Source: an uncultured Clostridia bacterium (GTDB taxonomy: Bacteria; Bacillota; Clostridia; Christensenellales; Borkfalkiaceae). Taken from it: a stretch of 64,000 bases of DNA. A program made the position numbers and the translations under genes. The notes below the pieces were generated by a model. That model was not told the DNA's origin. It was given only the letters and a program-made list of their open reading frames with translations, and searched no databases. Position 1 is the stretch's first letter. Each line of letters opens with the position of its first letter. The stretch is from contig CANRCK010000001.1 of the NCBI GenBank assembly GCA_947629095.1, positions 62,001 through 126,000 of the forward strand. Direction: 5' to 3'. This document shows, one piece after another, positions 27,972-39,138 of the stretch.

Positions 27972-30512
27972 TCACTCGCCGTCGGCGTCGCCCGTGTTCT
28001 CAGGCGCAGCCGTTTCCTCGGGTGCGGCGGTCTCGGCTTCGTCGTCGCGTTCGGTTAACGCAACGGTTGCAACGGCGCCGTCCTTCAACTTCATAAGGCG
28101 AACGCCGCGGGTGGCTCTGCCTATCTTCGAAATAGAGTCGGCATGCATACGGATGACCGTGCCGCCCTCGGAAATTATCATAATATCCTCGTCCTCGGCA
28201 ACTTGCTTTAAGTTTACAAGGTAGCCCGTTTCTTCGGTAAACTTGCCGGCAAGTATGCCCTTGCCTGCCCTGCCCTGAACGCGGTAATCATCAAGCGACG
28301 AGCGCTTACCGTAGCCGTTTGACGTGACGGTTAAAAGGCTCTTTGATTCGTCGACAACAATCATATCCACAAGCTTATCGTCGCCTTCGAGCTTCATTGC
28401 CCTGACGCCGGCTGTGTCCCTGCCCATTGAGCGAACGTTCTCTTCGGAGAAACGGATACACTTTCCTGAGCGGGACGCGATTATTATTTCATTTGAGCCC
28501 GTTGTGAACTGGACGGAAGTTAAGGAATCGCCCTCGTTGAGACGGATTGCGATTTTTCCGTTTTTATTTATACGCTCAAATTCATTCAACCCGGTCTTTT
28601 TGATAAGCCCGCCCGCCGTTGCAAAGGCTATAAACCCTTTGGAGGCGCTGACGGGAATTATAGTTGTGATTTTTTCGTCCTGACCTATCTGCACGATATT
28701 GACGACAGCTCTGCCGCGCGCCGTGCGCGCCGCTTCGGGGATTTCGAACGCCTTTATGCGGTATACCTTGCCGAGAGACGAGAACAACAGCAAATCGCCG
28801 TGGGAGGAACACGTGAACATTCTCTCCACAAAGTCCTCGTCCTTGGGACGGTGAGCGGTGACGCCCATTCCGCCGCGGTTCTGCGCGCGATATTCATCGA
28901 CGGGCAATCTCTTTACGTAGCCGGAGTGGGTCATTGAAATTACAACCTGTTCTTCGGGAATCAGATCGGCGTCGGTGAGGTCGCCGGTAAAGTCAACGGA
29001 TATCTCCGTTTTCCTCTCCGAGGGATATTTGCGTTTGATTTCGAGAAGATCGTTCTTTATTATATCCAAAACTCTGCTCTCGTTAGCCAGAATATCCTTG
29101 AAGTCGACAATCTGGGCTTCCAGAGATGTAAGTTCGTCGGTGATTTTATCAACTTCCAAATGGGAAATGCGGTATAAGCGGAGTTCGGCGACGGCGGTAG
29201 CCTGACGCTCGTCCAGCTCAAAATTGGCAGTGAGCTTTTGAACGCAGTCCGTTTTATCCACGGCGTTGCGGCAGACCTCCACAACCTCCTCTATGCTTGC
29301 CTGAGCAATTACGAGTCCGCGCAGAATGTGGGCGCGCTCCTCGGTTTTTTGCAAGTCGAATTTTGTTCTGCGGACTATTATATCCTTTTGATGTTCGAGA
29401 TAGTAATACAGACACTCCTTTAAATTGAGTATTCTCGGCGTGCCGTCCACGAGTGCAAGCATTATAATACCGTCGGAAACCTGCAAATTGGTATGCTTGT
29501 AGAGCGTGTTTAAAACAACCTGCGCGTTGGCGTCCTTTTTTATTTCTATTACAATGCGCATACCGTCGCGGTCGGATTCCTCACGGATATCGGAAATGCC
29601 GTCTATGCGCTTGTTTTTAACCAGATCGGCTATATTTTCGATGAGCTTTGCCTTGTTGACCTGATAGGGAATTTCGCTGACGATTATGCGGGTCCTCGTT
29701 TGGTTGCCGCTCTGATATTCCTCGATTTCGCAACGGGAACGGATAACTATGTTGCCGCGCCCCGTTCGGTATGCCTTTTTGATGCCGCTTCTGCCGAGAA
29801 TCAAGGCGCCGGTAGGAAAATCGGGCGCGATGACGTACTGCATAAGCTCGTCTATGGTGATTTCGGGATTGTCTATAAGGGCTATAACGCCGTCGATAAC
29901 TTCGCCCAGATTATGGGGCGGGATATTAGTTGCCATACCTACGGCTATACCGTCCGAACCGTTGACGAGCATATTGGGGAAACGCGAGGGTAAAACGGAC
30001 GGCTGCATACCGGTATCGTCGAAAGTCGGATAGAAATCCACCGTCTCCTTATCGAGGTCGCGGAGCATTTCCGAAGCGATTCTGGAAAGGCGGGCTTCGG
30101 TATATCTCATTGCCGCGGGAGGGTCGCCGTCCACCGAGCCGAAGTTGCCGTGACCTTCGACGAGGGGTTCGTTTATGGAGAAATCCTGCGCGAGACGGAC
30201 GAGTGCGTCGTATACGGAACTGTCTCCGTGAGGGTGATATTTACCCAAGCAATCGCCGACGATACGGGCGCACTTACGGAATGCCTTGTCGGAATATAAA
30301 CCCAGCTCGTGCATGGAGTAAAGTATACGCCTGTGAACGGGTTTTAAACCGTCGCGCACGTCGGGTATGGCGCGGGATACGTTTACAGCCATGGCGTAAG
30401 CTATGAAGGACTTTTTAAGTTCCTCGTCAACCTCTACGTCCAACAGCTTGGTCATTTGCAGAGTTTTTCTGAATTCTTCGGTAAGCTCGGGGCTGGTTTC
30501 TTTTTTTGCCAT
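27972..30512 (-). CDS. gyrA: DNA gyrase subunit A
   Basis: [42 protein letters not shown]-terminal beta-pinwheel repeats; adjacent to gyrB. Confidence 0.97.
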   Translation of the reverse strand: MAKKETSPELTEEFRKTLQMTKLLDVEVDEELKKSFIAYAMAVNVSRAIPDVRDGLKPVHRRILYSMHELGLYSDKAFRKCARIVGDCLGKYHPHGDSSVYDALVRLAQDFSINEPLVEGHGNFGSVDGDPPAAMRYTEARLSRIASEMLRDLDKETVDFYPTFDDTGMQPSVLPSRFPNMLVNGSDGIAVGMATNIPPHNLGEVIDGVIALIDNPEITIDELMQYVIAPDFPTGALILGRSGIKKAYRTGRGNIVIRSRCEIEEYQSGNQTRTRIIVSEIPYQVNKAKLIENIADLVKNKRIDGISDIREESDRDGMRIVIEIKKDANAQVVLNTLYKHTNLQVSDGIIMLALVDGTPRILNLKECLYYYLEHQKDIIVRRTKFDLQKTEERAHILRGLVIAQASIEEVVEVCRNAVDKTDCVQKLTANFELDERQATAVAELRLYRISHLEVDKITDELTSLEAQIVDFKDILANESRVLDIIKNDLLEIKRKYPSERKTEISVDFTGDLTDADLIPEEQVVISMTHSGYVKRLPVDEYRAQNRGGMGVTAHRPKDEDFVERMFTCSSHGDLLLFSSLGKVYRIKAFEIPEAARTARGRAVVNIVQIGQDEKITTIIPVSASKGFIAFATAGGLIKKTGLNEFERINKNGKIAIRLNEGDSLTSVQFTTGSNEIIIASRSGKCIRFSEENVRSMGRDTAGVRAMKLEGDDKLVDMIVVDESKSLLTVTSNGYGKRSSLDDYRVQGRAGKGILAGKFTEETGYLVNLKQVAEDEDIMIISEGGTVIRMHADSISKIGRATRGVRLMKLKDGAVATVALTERDDEAETAAPEETAAPENTGDADGE

Positions 30513-30521
30513 ATATGCTCC

Positions 30522-32447
30522 TTACACGTCAAGCTCTTCCACGAGCTTTGCGTTGTCCGCTATGAATTGGCGGCGAAGTTCGGGCTGTTCGCCCATCAAA
30601 AGCGCGAAGGTTTTATCCGCTTCCACCGCGTCCTCTACGTTGATGCGGACGAGGGTGCGCTTTGCGGGGTCCATAGTCGTCTCCCACAGCTGCTCCTTGT
30701 TCATCTCACCCAAACCCTTGTAGCGCTGAAGCTCGAATTTGCCGTCGTAGGTGTTCCTGAACTCTTCGAGAGCCTTGTCGTCGAAAAGATATTTATCCTC
30801 CATACCCTTTGCCGAAACCTTATAAAGGGGCGGCTGGGCGGCGTATACGTGTCCGTTTTCCACGAGGGGGCGCATATAGCGGAAAAAGAAAGTTAAGAGA
30901 AGTATTCTTATGTGTGAGCCGTCTACGTCGGCATCGGTCATTATTATTATTCTGTCGTAACGGAGTTTACTTTCGTCGAAATTTTCCTGTATGCCGCAGC
31001 CGAACGCCGTTATCATTGCTTTTATTTCCTCGTTTTCCAAAACGCGGTTGATGCGGACCTTTTCGACGTTTAAAATTTTGCCGCGGAGAGGCAGAATTGC
31101 CTGGAATCTTCTGTCCCTGCCCTGCTTTGCGGTGCCGCCCGCGGAGTCGCCCTCCACGATATAAATTTCGCAAAGCTCGGGGCGCTTGTCCGAACAGTCG
31201 GCAAGCTTGCCGGGAAGCTTGGTGCTCTCCAAAACGCCCTTACGGTGCGTTTCCTCACGGGCAAGGCGGGCAGCCTCCCTTGCTCTTTGCGCCGTGATGC
31301 AGCGCATTATAAGCTCCTTTGTTTCGGCGGGATGCTCCTCAAGATAGGTGCCGAACTTTTCGCACACGGCTTTATAAACAAAACCGCGGACGTAGGTTGA
31401 GCAAAGCTTGGCTTTGGTTTGGCTCTCGTACTGCGCGTCGGCAATTTTAACCGACACAACCGCCGTAATGCCCTCGCGGACGTCGTCGCCCGAAAGCTTT
31501 TCATTTTCCTTTAAGATATTGAGACGGTGACCGCAGTCGTTTATCACCTTCGTCAACGCAGCCTTGAAGCCGTCGAGATGGGTGCCGCCGTCGGGCTGGC
31601 GGATATTGTTTGAGAAGGGGAAAATCTGCTCTACATAGCTGTCGTTATATTGGATTGCCACTTCGAGAAATTTGTCGTCGCCCTCGGAATCTTCAAAATA
31701 TACGGGCTTTTCAAAGAGCACTTCCTTGCCCTTGTTTATGTCCTCTATAAAGTGCACAACGCCGCCCTCATAGCAAAAGCTGTCGTGCCGTTCCTTTTCG
31801 TCCCTATAATCGGTGAGTGTGAGCGTGAGACCCTTATTGAGATAGGAGAGTTCGCGGAGAAGGGTTTTTAAAGTATCGTAATTAAACTCGGTTGTTTCGA
31901 GTATGGTTTTATCGGGATGGAAAGTGATTGTGGTGCCCGTTTCGGAAGTGTCGCCCACTATGGCAAGAGGCGCGTCGGGAACGCCGCACTTATAGCTTTG
32001 ACGGAACACATGACCGTTTTGGCAGACTTCGGCTATAAGATAGTCGGAGAGCGCGTTTACGCAGGATACGCCCACGCCGTGAAGCCCCGAGGATATTTTG
32101 TAGCCGCCGCCCTTGTTGCCGCCGCCGAATTTGCCGCCGGCGTTGAGATTGGTTAAAGCAAGCTCCACGCCGCTTATGCCCTCCTCCTCGTTTATGCCGG
32201 TGGGAATGCCCCTGCCGTTGTCCTTTACCGTGCATGAGCCGTCGGCGTTTATAGATACGTTGATGCGGTCGCAATAGCCGGCAAGGGCTTCGTCTATGGA
32301 GTTATCTATAACCTCGCGCACGAGGCAATGAAGCCCCTTTTCGTCGGTTGGACCGATATACATACCGGGATGCTCGCGCACAGGCTCGAGTCCCTTTAAG
32401 GCGCGGAGGGAATTTGCGTCGTAATTTGATTGAACTTTGTCAGGCAT
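30522..32447 (-). CDS. gyrB: DNA gyrase subunit B
   Basis: VREHPGMYIGPTDEKGLHCLVREVIDNSIDEA, EGDSAGGTAKQGRDRRFQAILPLRGKILNVEK. Confidence 0.97.
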   Translation of the reverse strand: MPDKVQSNYDANSLRALKGLEPVREHPGMYIGPTDEKGLHCLVREVIDNSIDEALAGYCDRINVSINADGSCTVKDNGRGIPTGINEEEGISGVELALTNLNAGGKFGGGNKGGGYKISSGLHGVGVSCVNALSDYLIAEVCQNGHVFRQSYKCGVPDAPLAIVGDTSETGTTITFHPDKTILETTEFNYDTLKTLLRELSYLNKGLTLTLTDYRDEKERHDSFCYEGGVVHFIEDINKGKEVLFEKPVYFEDSEGDDKFLEVAIQYNDSYVEQIFPFSNNIRQPDGGTHLDGFKAALTKVINDCGHRLNILKENEKLSGDDVREGITAVVSVKIADAQYESQTKAKLCSTYVRGFVYKAVCEKFGTYLEEHPAETKELIMRCITAQRAREAARLAREETHRKGVLESTKLPGKLADCSDKRPELCEIYIVEGDSAGGTAKQGRDRRFQAILPLRGKILNVEKVRINRVLENEEIKAMITAFGCGIQENFDESKLRYDRIIIMTDADVDGSHIRILLLTFFFRYMRPLVENGHVYAAQPPLYKVSAKGMEDKYLFDDKALEEFRNTYDGKFELQRYKGLGEMNKEQLWETTMDPAKRTLVRINVEDAVEADKTFALLMGEQPELRRQFIADNAKLVEELDV

Positions 32448-32567
32448 TTTTAATCTCCCGAACTAATGATATTTCTGTTTAGATTATTATACCATATTAT
32501 TAGAAATAAAGCAAGAATTTAAAGGAAATAATGAATTAAAAAACCGCGTTTTGCGCATACTTTTTTT

Positions 32568-32723
32568 ATGAAAAAGCCTTCATGCGCCAACGCGGCGGAA
32601 TTTGATTTTAAAGATAAATTTTTTGAGTGCGGAACGTGCGGAAATCACGTGTGCAAAACGCAAGCCGAGATTTGGGGCAGGGTGTGCCCCCACTGCTTTG
32701 GTAAGCTTTACAGAATAAGCTAA
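32568..32723 (+). CDS. Putative 51-aa zinc-ribbon small protein
   Basis: ATG..TAA reads MKKPSCANAAEFDFKDKFFECGTCGNHVCKTQAEIWGRVCPHCFGKLYRIS; CX2C...CX2C; below ORF-track length cutoff. Confidence 0.45.
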   Translation: MKKPSCANAAEFDFKDKFFECGTCGNHVCKTQAEIWGRVCPHCFGKLYRIS

Positions 32724-33472
32724 CAGGGATACTCTTTTCTAAGTTGCTCAAAGCGCGCACGATATTTTTCGGCATTTTCGGTATCCCCGACCGCCGCGCA
32801 ATATTCCGCGCGTAGCTCTGTCAGGGAGATGAACGCGGGGTCGTCCTCGGCAATCTGCGGGAGGCTGAAAAGTAAATTTTTATCTGCCCCGGCTATAGGT
32901 TTGCCCGAAAGGACGTGCGCCTGAACCTTTAAAACGGCGAGCATAACCCGAGATTCGGGAGAGTTGCGGAGAAGCTCCGAAATTACCAGCCCGTCCGTTT
33001 TGCCCGTTCCGTACGTGATGGGTATGACGTTATCGAAAAATATTGACATGTGCCATATGGCTATTGGGGAAATCCAGATGGGGACCTGAGGCACGAAAAG
33101 CGCAACCAGCCCCAAAACTATAAAAATAAAATTGAAGATAACCCCGCCGAGAGCGGTTACTATGAGGCGGGATTTGATTTTGTCCTCCTTTTTGGGAACA
33201 ATTTCCACGCTCGGGGCGCGCACCAAGGGCAAAAAAGACCGTAGCGTAAGTTTTGCGCGCATGCCCGAAAACAGCCCGAGAACAAAGTGACCGAGTTCGT
33301 GTACGCCCGAAGCGGTTAAAGACGACAGCACAAAAAATAAAACAAAAAGCCACACGTCTGCCGCGCCGTAACCGTGAATGACGTAGCAGGTATAAAAGAG
33401 GTAACCTATCACACCCGCCGTGCACAGAACCCAAAGGAGATAGGAAATTATTTTCAGGACGAGGTTTTTCAT
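32720..33472 (-). CDS. Membrane metalloprotease-like (M50/site-2 protease type)
   Basis: GVHELGHFVLGLFSG HExxH motif in a TM segment, further TMs. Confidence 0.75.
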   Translation of the reverse strand: MKNLVLKIISYLLWVLCTAGVIGYLFYTCYVIHGYGAADVWLFVLFFVLSSLTASGVHELGHFVLGLFSGMRAKLTLRSFLPLVRAPSVEIVPKKEDKIKSRLIVTALGGVIFNFIFIVLGLVALFVPQVPIWISPIAIWHMSIFFDNVIPITYGTGKTDGLVISELLRNSPESRVMLAVLKVQAHVLSGKPIAGADKNLLFSLPQIAEDDPAFISLTELRAEYCAAVGDTENAEKYRARFEQLRKEYPC

Positions 33473-34335
33473 TGAATCCCCTCTTTGAGCATTACGTAGC
33501 CTTCGAGATTGTCCGCCTCGGATACGGTGACCTTTTCAACGCCGAAATGCTTCATGACAAGATATGTTAAAATACAGCCTCCACCTATAACATCGGCTCG
33601 GCGAGGTTCCATACCCGTTATATTGCGGCACTCCTCCACCGATAAACTCAACATATATTGCGCCATTTCGTAAATTTCGTCGGCGTATAGAACGGTGCCG
33701 TCCGTTATATACGGGTCGTAAACTTGTAGTTTGTGCTTTACAGACGCCAGCGTTGTTGCCGTGCCGCCTATGGCGTACATATCAAAGGACGAAGCATTGA
33801 AATTGCCGTACTCCGCAATTTTTGCGGCGGCGGCTTTTTTTATTCTATTTAAATCCCTGCCCGCCAGATCGTGCAGACGGACAGTGCCTATATCGGCGCT
33901 GTGGGAATAGAGGACTTGTCCGTTTTTTTGGACGGTGACCTCGGTGCTGGCGCCGCCGACGTCGATGATACCGCCGTCCTTGCCGCGGAGAGCGCCCAAA
34001 ATGCCGAGGCGCGCCTCTTCCTCTCCGCTGACCACGTCCACATCGACGCCGCAGAGATTTTTGACGCTTTTTAAAAACTCACGCTTATTAGACGCCGAAC
34101 GCACAGCCGCGGTGGCAAAGACATAGACGCGCCCGGAATTTTCTTTTTTGGCGTCACCTACAAAGGTAGCTATTGCCTGAGCCGTGCGCGCGATTGCTTT
34201 AGGCGTTAATTCGCCGCTCAAAGCAAGTCCCTCGCCGAGACGGGTGGTTGCAATGCGTTTATATAAAGTTTTTCCGTCCGCAATCATTGCAAGGCGGACG
34301 GAATTGGAACCTACGTCTATAGCTGAAATTTTCAT
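33469..34335 (-). CDS. Ppx/GppA-family phosphatase
   Basis: MKISAIDVGSNSVRLAMIADG; GGIIDVGGASTEVTV; AIGGTATTLAS. Confidence 0.92.
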   Translation of the reverse strand: MKISAIDVGSNSVRLAMIADGKTLYKRIATTRLGEGLALSGELTPKAIARTAQAIATFVGDAKKENSGRVYVFATAAVRSASNKREFLKSVKNLCGVDVDVVSGEEEARLGILGALRGKDGGIIDVGGASTEVTVQKNGQVLYSHSADIGTVRLHDLAGRDLNRIKKAAAAKIAEYGNFNASSFDMYAIGGTATTLASVKHKLQVYDPYITDGTVLYADEIYEMAQYMLSLSVEECRNITGMEPRRADVIGGGCILTYLVMKHFGVEKVTVSEADNLEGYVMLKEGIQ

Positions 34336-34339
34336 AAAT

Positions 34340-34594
34340 TTATGGTCTGTGATAGCCGTATTCGAGAAGCTTATCCTGCAAAAACCACTCCGACTGAACG
34401 TAGTCGAGGTGTTCCTGTTCTTTTTTGGTCTGTTCCTCGTAGTAAGCTATTTCCTGCTCTATTTTGCGGCGTCTCCCGTTTACAGACGAAAGAATGACGA
34501 GTTGATATATTATAACCGCCACCAAAATCGCTATCAATAAAATCGAAGTAACCGTTACAGCCGCCATTATACGGTTGCGTTTTTCTTCTGTCAA
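34340..34594 (-). CDS. FtsB/DivIC-type septum formation protein
   Basis: One TM followed by coiled coil (GRRRKIEQEIAYYEEQTKKEQEHLDYVQSEWFLQDKLLEYGYHRP); next to yabQ/yabP as in other Clostridia. Confidence 0.75.
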   Translation of the reverse strand: MTEEKRNRIMAAVTVTSILLIAILVAVIIYQLVILSSVNGRRRKIEQEIAYYEEQTKKEQEHLDYVQSEWFLQDKLLEYGYHRP

Positions 34595-34938
34595 GTTTGC
34601 CGCTCCTTTTTGCTTATGACAATATTATACACTTTACGAACGAAAAAAGCAACAATTATATGGAAACTTTTTAAATATATGAGTGCGCCGAGTGCGCAGC
34701 CTATGAGCATAAACAGCCTGAAATTGCCGAAATCAAACAAAACTGAGATAAAAACGAAGCCTGCGGCAAAGACGAGGCAATATAAAAAATCGCAGATGAA
34801 TAAAAAAATTTTGTCCTTTACCGTGTAGGCGGACTTATTTACGCCGCACAGAGCGCAGCGTATTACATATAAAAAGTCGTATGCTACGCCGCTGAGTATG
34901 CCCGTAAAAGCGCAGACCATAAAAATATAGAATTGCAT
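34591..34938 (-). CDS. yabQ: Spore cortex biosynthesis protein YabQ
   Basis: Four TM protein MQFYIFMVCAFTGILSGVAYDFLYVIRC in yabP-yabQ-divIC order. Confidence 0.8.
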   Translation of the reverse strand: MQFYIFMVCAFTGILSGVAYDFLYVIRCALCGVNKSAYTVKDKIFLFICDFLYCLVFAAGFVFISVLFDFGNFRLFMLIGCALGALIYLKSFHIIVAFFVRKVYNIVISKKERQT

Positions 34939-35187
34939 TTATTTGAATAATTTTTGTTTGAGACCTGAGCCTTTTTGGATATAGCGTGCGCCGTAAACTT
35001 CGCCCGCAGCCGAAAATGCGCCCGTGCTCTTGGAAAAGTTCACTATTTTCATTCCGCTGCCCTGCACCACTATTCTGCCGTTTGCATAGCTTAAAACTAT
35101 TTGTTTGTCCGAAAAGCTGTCCACGCTTGTGATTTCGGTTGCCGTAATGCGCTTGCAGCCTTCAATCGTGAGATTCTGACCTTCCAT
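34939..35187 (-). CDS. yabP: Sporulation protein YabP
   Basis: LTIEGCKRITATEITSVDSFSDKQIVLSYANGRIVVQGSGMKI. Confidence 0.82.
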   Translation of the reverse strand: MEGQNLTIEGCKRITATEITSVDSFSDKQIVLSYANGRIVVQGSGMKIVNFSKSTGAFSAAGEVYGARYIQKGSGLKQKLFK

Positions 35188-35269
35188 CTATACTCCTTTA
35201 AAATAAAAAAATACCGCCCCTTGCGGAGTGGTATATTTTATTACGGTAGAAAAAATTTTATGCCCGTAT

Positions 35270-37105
35270 TCAATTATTTTCCTGTTTCTTTTCCTTTGCG
35301 CGGGCTTTAGCGCGAAGCTCGCTGTCGAGAATACGCTTGCGGATACGGATATTTTTGGGGGTTACCTCCAAAAGCTCGTCGTCGCCGATAAATTCAAGGC
35401 ACTCTTCGAGACTCATTTTTTTAGGGGTTACGAGACGAAGAGCGTCGTCGCTTGCCGACGAACGGGTGTTTGTGAGGTGCTTGGTTTTGCAGACATTTAC
35501 ATTGATATCTTCACTCTTGGGGGATTCGCCTATGACCATGCCCTCGTACACGGGAGTGCCCGCGCCGATGAACAGAGCGCCCCTGCCCTGAGCGTTGAAA
35601 AGACCGTAGGTTACCGCTTCGCCCGTTTCGAACGCGACGAGCGAACCGGTGTTGCGGCGGGAAATTTCGCCCTTGTAGGGCTGATATTCGAAAAATACGC
35701 TGTTCATAACGCCCTCGCCCTTGGTGGAAGTTAAAAACTCCGATTTATATCCGAACAGCCCTCTTGCGGGAATTATAAATTCGAGACGGGTGCGGCTGCC
35801 GACCGCGCTCATATGCAGCAACTCGCCCTTGCGGTTGCCCATACTTTGGAATACCGCGCCTGCGCTTTCTTCGGGAACGTCGATGATGAGCCGCTCCATT
35901 GGTTCGTGGCGGACGCCGTCGATATCCTTATAGAGAACTTTGGGCGTGGACACCTGAAATTCATAGCCCTCCCTGCGCATACTTTCAATTAAAATGGAGA
36001 GGTGCATTTCACCCCTGCCGCAAACGCGGTAGCTGTCGGCGCTGCCCGTCTCCTCCACGCGAAGAGAGACGTCCTTTAAAAGTTCGCGGAAAAGCCTGTC
36101 GTGCAGGTGGCGGGTTGTGACAAACTTACCTTCCTTCCCCGCGAATGGCGAATCGTTGACGGAGAACGTCATTTCAACCGTGGGTTCGGTGATTTTTACA
36201 AATTTATGCGGCTCCACGCAGTCGGGCGCACAGACGGTGTCGCCTATATTTATTTTTTCAAGCCCCGAAAAACATACCACGTCCCCCGCCTTTGCCTCGT
36301 CTACGGGAACGCGGTTCAAGCCCTCTATCTGATAAAGATTGACTATTTTACCGGCGTTGCGCTGTTGAATATTATTGTAGTTTGCAACCACGACGGCTTG
36401 TCCCTGCTTTACTACGCCGCGCTCTATTCTGCCTATGCCTATTCTGCCCACGTAGTCGTTATAGTCAATTGACGAACAGAGAAGCTGCGCGGGTCCCTCA
36501 ACATCCGCTTCCATGGGCGGTATATGGGAGAGAATAGTATCGAATAGCGGAGATAAATCCGTGCCCGGGGTGTTTAAATCGAGGGTAGCCGTGCCGTCCC
36601 TGCCCGAGCACCATACGACGGGGCTTGAAAATTGGTCGTCGGAGGCGTTCAAATCGAGCAAAAGCTCTAAAATTTCGTCCTGAACTTCGTTGAGACGGGC
36701 GTCGGGGCGGTCGATTTTGTTGACTACTATTATCAGCCTGTGACCCATTTCAAGCGCCTTTTGTACCACAAAACGGGTCTGCGGCATGGGACCTTCGGCG
36801 GCGTCAACCAAAACAAGAACGCCGTTCACCATCATCATTACGCGCTCCACTTCGCCAGAAAAGTCGGCGTGCCCCGGAGTGTCGATTATGTTTATTTTTA
36901 CTCCCTTGTAGTGTACGGAAGTGTTTTTTGCAAGTATGGTTATGCCGCGCTCGCGCTCTAAATCGTTGCTGTCCATTACCCTTTCTTCCACCGCCTGATT
37001 GTCGCGGAAGGTGTGGCTCTGCTTGAGCATTGCGTCTACGAGGGTGGTTTTGCCGTGGTCTACGTGTGCGATTATCGCTACGTTTCTTAAATCTTCTCTT
37101 AGCAT
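35270..37105 (-). CDS. typA: Ribosome-associated GTPase TypA/BipA
   Basis: [46 protein letters not shown]. Confidence 0.96.
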   Translation of the reverse strand: MLREDLRNVAIIAHVDHGKTTLVDAMLKQSHTFRDNQAVEERVMDSNDLERERGITILAKNTSVHYKGVKINIIDTPGHADFSGEVERVMMMVNGVLVLVDAAEGPMPQTRFVVQKALEMGHRLIIVVNKIDRPDARLNEVQDEILELLLDLNASDDQFSSPVVWCSGRDGTATLDLNTPGTDLSPLFDTILSHIPPMEADVEGPAQLLCSSIDYNDYVGRIGIGRIERGVVKQGQAVVVANYNNIQQRNAGKIVNLYQIEGLNRVPVDEAKAGDVVCFSGLEKINIGDTVCAPDCVEPHKFVKITEPTVEMTFSVNDSPFAGKEGKFVTTRHLHDRLFRELLKDVSLRVEETGSADSYRVCGRGEMHLSILIESMRREGYEFQVSTPKVLYKDIDGVRHEPMERLIIDVPEESAGAVFQSMGNRKGELLHMSAVGSRTRLEFIIPARGLFGYKSEFLTSTKGEGVMNSVFFEYQPYKGEISRRNTGSLVAFETGEAVTYGLFNAQGRGALFIGAGTPVYEGMVIGESPKSEDINVNVCKTKHLTNTRSSASDDALRLVTPKKMSLEECLEFIGDDELLEVTPKNIRIRKRILDSELRAKARAKEKKQENN

Positions 37106-37127
37106 ATAAGTCCTTAAATCAAGTATT

Positions 37128-38117
37128 TTAAAATTCGCTCTTTGTGCTGCGCTCGAAGAGCTTCAATATTATTTTCATACAGTTTGCTGCGCCGTCGCCC
37201 GATTCAAAGGCGTGGGATAAAAAACACGCCTCGTACACCGCCTCGGTTATGGGCAGCTCCAAATGATATCTGTCGCCCAGCTCTTTCATCGCCTTTGCCG
37301 TCATTACGCCTTCGGCAAGCTTATCGAATTTTGCGCCGTGCGCCATCATTTCGCCGTATTTTCTGTTGTGCGAATATTCGGAAAAGAGGGTGGTTTCATA
37401 GTCGCCCAAATGGGCAAGCCCGTATGCAGACGTGAAGTCGCCCCCCAAAGCCTTGATAAGCTTGCCTACCTCATAAGCGCCGCGCGCCATTAGGGGTCCC
37501 TTTAAGCTGACATAGCCGCTGCCGTCCAGAACGCCCGCGGCAATGCCCAAAACGTTTTTAGCCGCCGCGCCTATTTCGGTGCCAACGATATCGTTGCCGT
37601 AGTAGAATCTGATGAGATTGGATTTGAAATTATCGGCAATAAAGCGCTTTAAATTGTCGTTATAGGCATCTATGACCATACAGTTGGGTATGCCCTTCGT
37701 AAAAGCCTGAATGTGCCCGGGACCTACCCAAACCGCTATTTTTTGCTTATCTATACCGCTTTCGATTAAAACTTCGGAAAGGCGCTTGCCGGTGGACTCC
37801 TCTATGCCCTTCATACAGAGCACAAAAATTTTATCTTTTACGGAATATTTTGTGACCTTTTGCATAAAGCCGCGAAGTCCCTGCGAAGATATGGAGATTA
37901 TTATTATATCGCTTGCGGTGACGGCGCGCCCCAAATCGCAGGTAAGCTCTATGGATTTGTCGAGCGCAACATACTCGTTTTTGCCCTCTTTTTTGAGGAT
38001 TTCGTAGGAGTAGTCGCCCTCCGGTCCCCACGAGATTACCCTGTTTTTAAGGACGGTTGCCTGATACCACGCTATGAACGAGCCCCAGCGCCCGCATCCC
38101 AAAACGGAAACGTTCAT
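37128..38117 (-). CDS. gpsA: Glycerol-3-phosphate dehydrogenase [NAD(P)+]
   Basis: MNVSVLGCGRWGSFIAW; VGTEIGAAAKNVLGIAAGVLDG; LGDYETTLFS. Confidence 0.85.
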   Translation of the reverse strand: MNVSVLGCGRWGSFIAWYQATVLKNRVISWGPEGDYSYEILKKEGKNEYVALDKSIELTCDLGRAVTASDIIIISISSQGLRGFMQKVTKYSVKDKIFVLCMKGIEESTGKRLSEVLIESGIDKQKIAVWVGPGHIQAFTKGIPNCMVIDAYNDNLKRFIADNFKSNLIRFYYGNDIVGTEIGAAAKNVLGIAAGVLDGSGYVSLKGPLMARGAYEVGKLIKALGGDFTSAYGLAHLGDYETTLFSEYSHNRKYGEMMAHGAKFDKLAEGVMTAKAMKELGDRYHLELPITEAVYEACFLSHAFESGDGAANCMKIILKLFERSTKSEF

Positions 38118-38126
38118 TTTCCCTCC

Positions 38127-38717
38127 TTAAATCTGTTTTCTCTCGATAAGCGCGCGGGAGAGAGTTACCTCGTCGGTGTATTCAAGCTCGCCGCCGACGG
38201 GTATGCCGTGGGCAAGACGGGTGACGGTTACGCCGAGGGGCTTTATCAGCCTTGCTATATACATTGCGGTGGCTTCGCCCTCCACGTCGGGATTGGTTGC
38301 CATTATCACTTCGCTTACGCTTTCATCGATGCGCGCCAAAAGTTCCTTTATGCGGATATCGTTGGGACCTACGCCGTCCATGGGGGAAATTACACCGTGC
38401 AAAACGTGATACACGCCCTTGTACTCGTGCAATTTTTCCATTGCGATTACGTCCTTCGGCTCCTTGACGACGCAAATGGTGCTTTTATCGCGCGTGCGGC
38501 AGATATCGCAAACTTCGTTTTCGGTAAAGTTGCCGCAGACCCTGCAATATCTGACGCGCTGCTTGCAGTAAATTATGCTTTCGGCAAATTCCTTGGCTTC
38601 GCCCTCGCTCATTCCTATAATTTTATAGGCGTAGCGCTGGGCTGTTTTTTTGCCGACTCCCGGCAGCTTGGAAAACTGGTTTATAAGTCTGCCTATCGGC
38701 TCTATGAATATATCCAT
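38127..38717 (-). CDS. recR: Recombination protein RecR
   Basis: [16 protein letters not shown], Zn finger [16 protein letters not shown], Toprim [18 protein letters not shown]. Confidence 0.96.
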   Translation of the reverse strand: MDIFIEPIGRLINQFSKLPGVGKKTAQRYAYKIIGMSEGEAKEFAESIIYCKQRVRYCRVCGNFTENEVCDICRTRDKSTICVVKEPKDVIAMEKLHEYKGVYHVLHGVISPMDGVGPNDIRIKELLARIDESVSEVIMATNPDVEGEATAMYIARLIKPLGVTVTRLAHGIPVGGELEYTDEVTLSRALIERKQI

Positions 38718-38731
38718 TGCGCTCCCCCGCT

Positions 38732-39094
38732 TTAACGGAACAAACCGCCGGCTTTTGCAAAAGGTCCCATCTTGGCATCATACTCCGCATCAGCCTTTTT
38801 ATAGCCGTCGAGTATTGCCGCCATTATGAGGTCCTCAAGCATTTCCACGTCGTCGCCGTCGGTGATATCTATCATTTCGGAGAGTTTGCTGCCGAATTCT
38901 ATGCCGTTGATTATTTTTTTGCCGTTCATGTACACGACGACCGTTTCGTCGCCCTCATCGCCGCCGCCGGAAAGCCCCACGACTTCAAGCTCTTCAAGCT
39001 CCTTTTCCGCTTCCTGCATCTGCTCCTGCATCTTTTGGGCTTCGCGAAGCATATTCTGCATGTTGCCCATGCCGCCGCCTTTAAAACCTGCCAT
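38732..39094 (-). CDS. YbaB/EbfC nucleoid-associated protein
   Basis: [32 protein letters not shown]...; between dnaX and recR. Confidence 0.93.
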   Translation of the reverse strand: MAGFKGGGMGNMQNMLREAQKMQEQMQEAEKELEELEVVGLSGGGDEGDETVVVYMNGKKIINGIEFGSKLSEMIDITDGDDVEMLEDLIMAAILDGYKKADAEYDAKMGPFAKAGGLFR

Positions 39095-39138
39095 TAACCG
39101 ACTCCTTATATTTTAAGTTTTTTATGTTGAAAATTTTT

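Noticed and set aside
29972-30512. Possible quinolone-resistance changes in GyrA
   Set aside because: QRDR reads [20 protein letters not shown] with the usual Ser and Asp positions retained; no support for a resistance substitution.
37860-38735. 291-aa plus ORF across gpsA/recR
   Set aside because: Antisense to two well-recognised genes; no motif or RBS.
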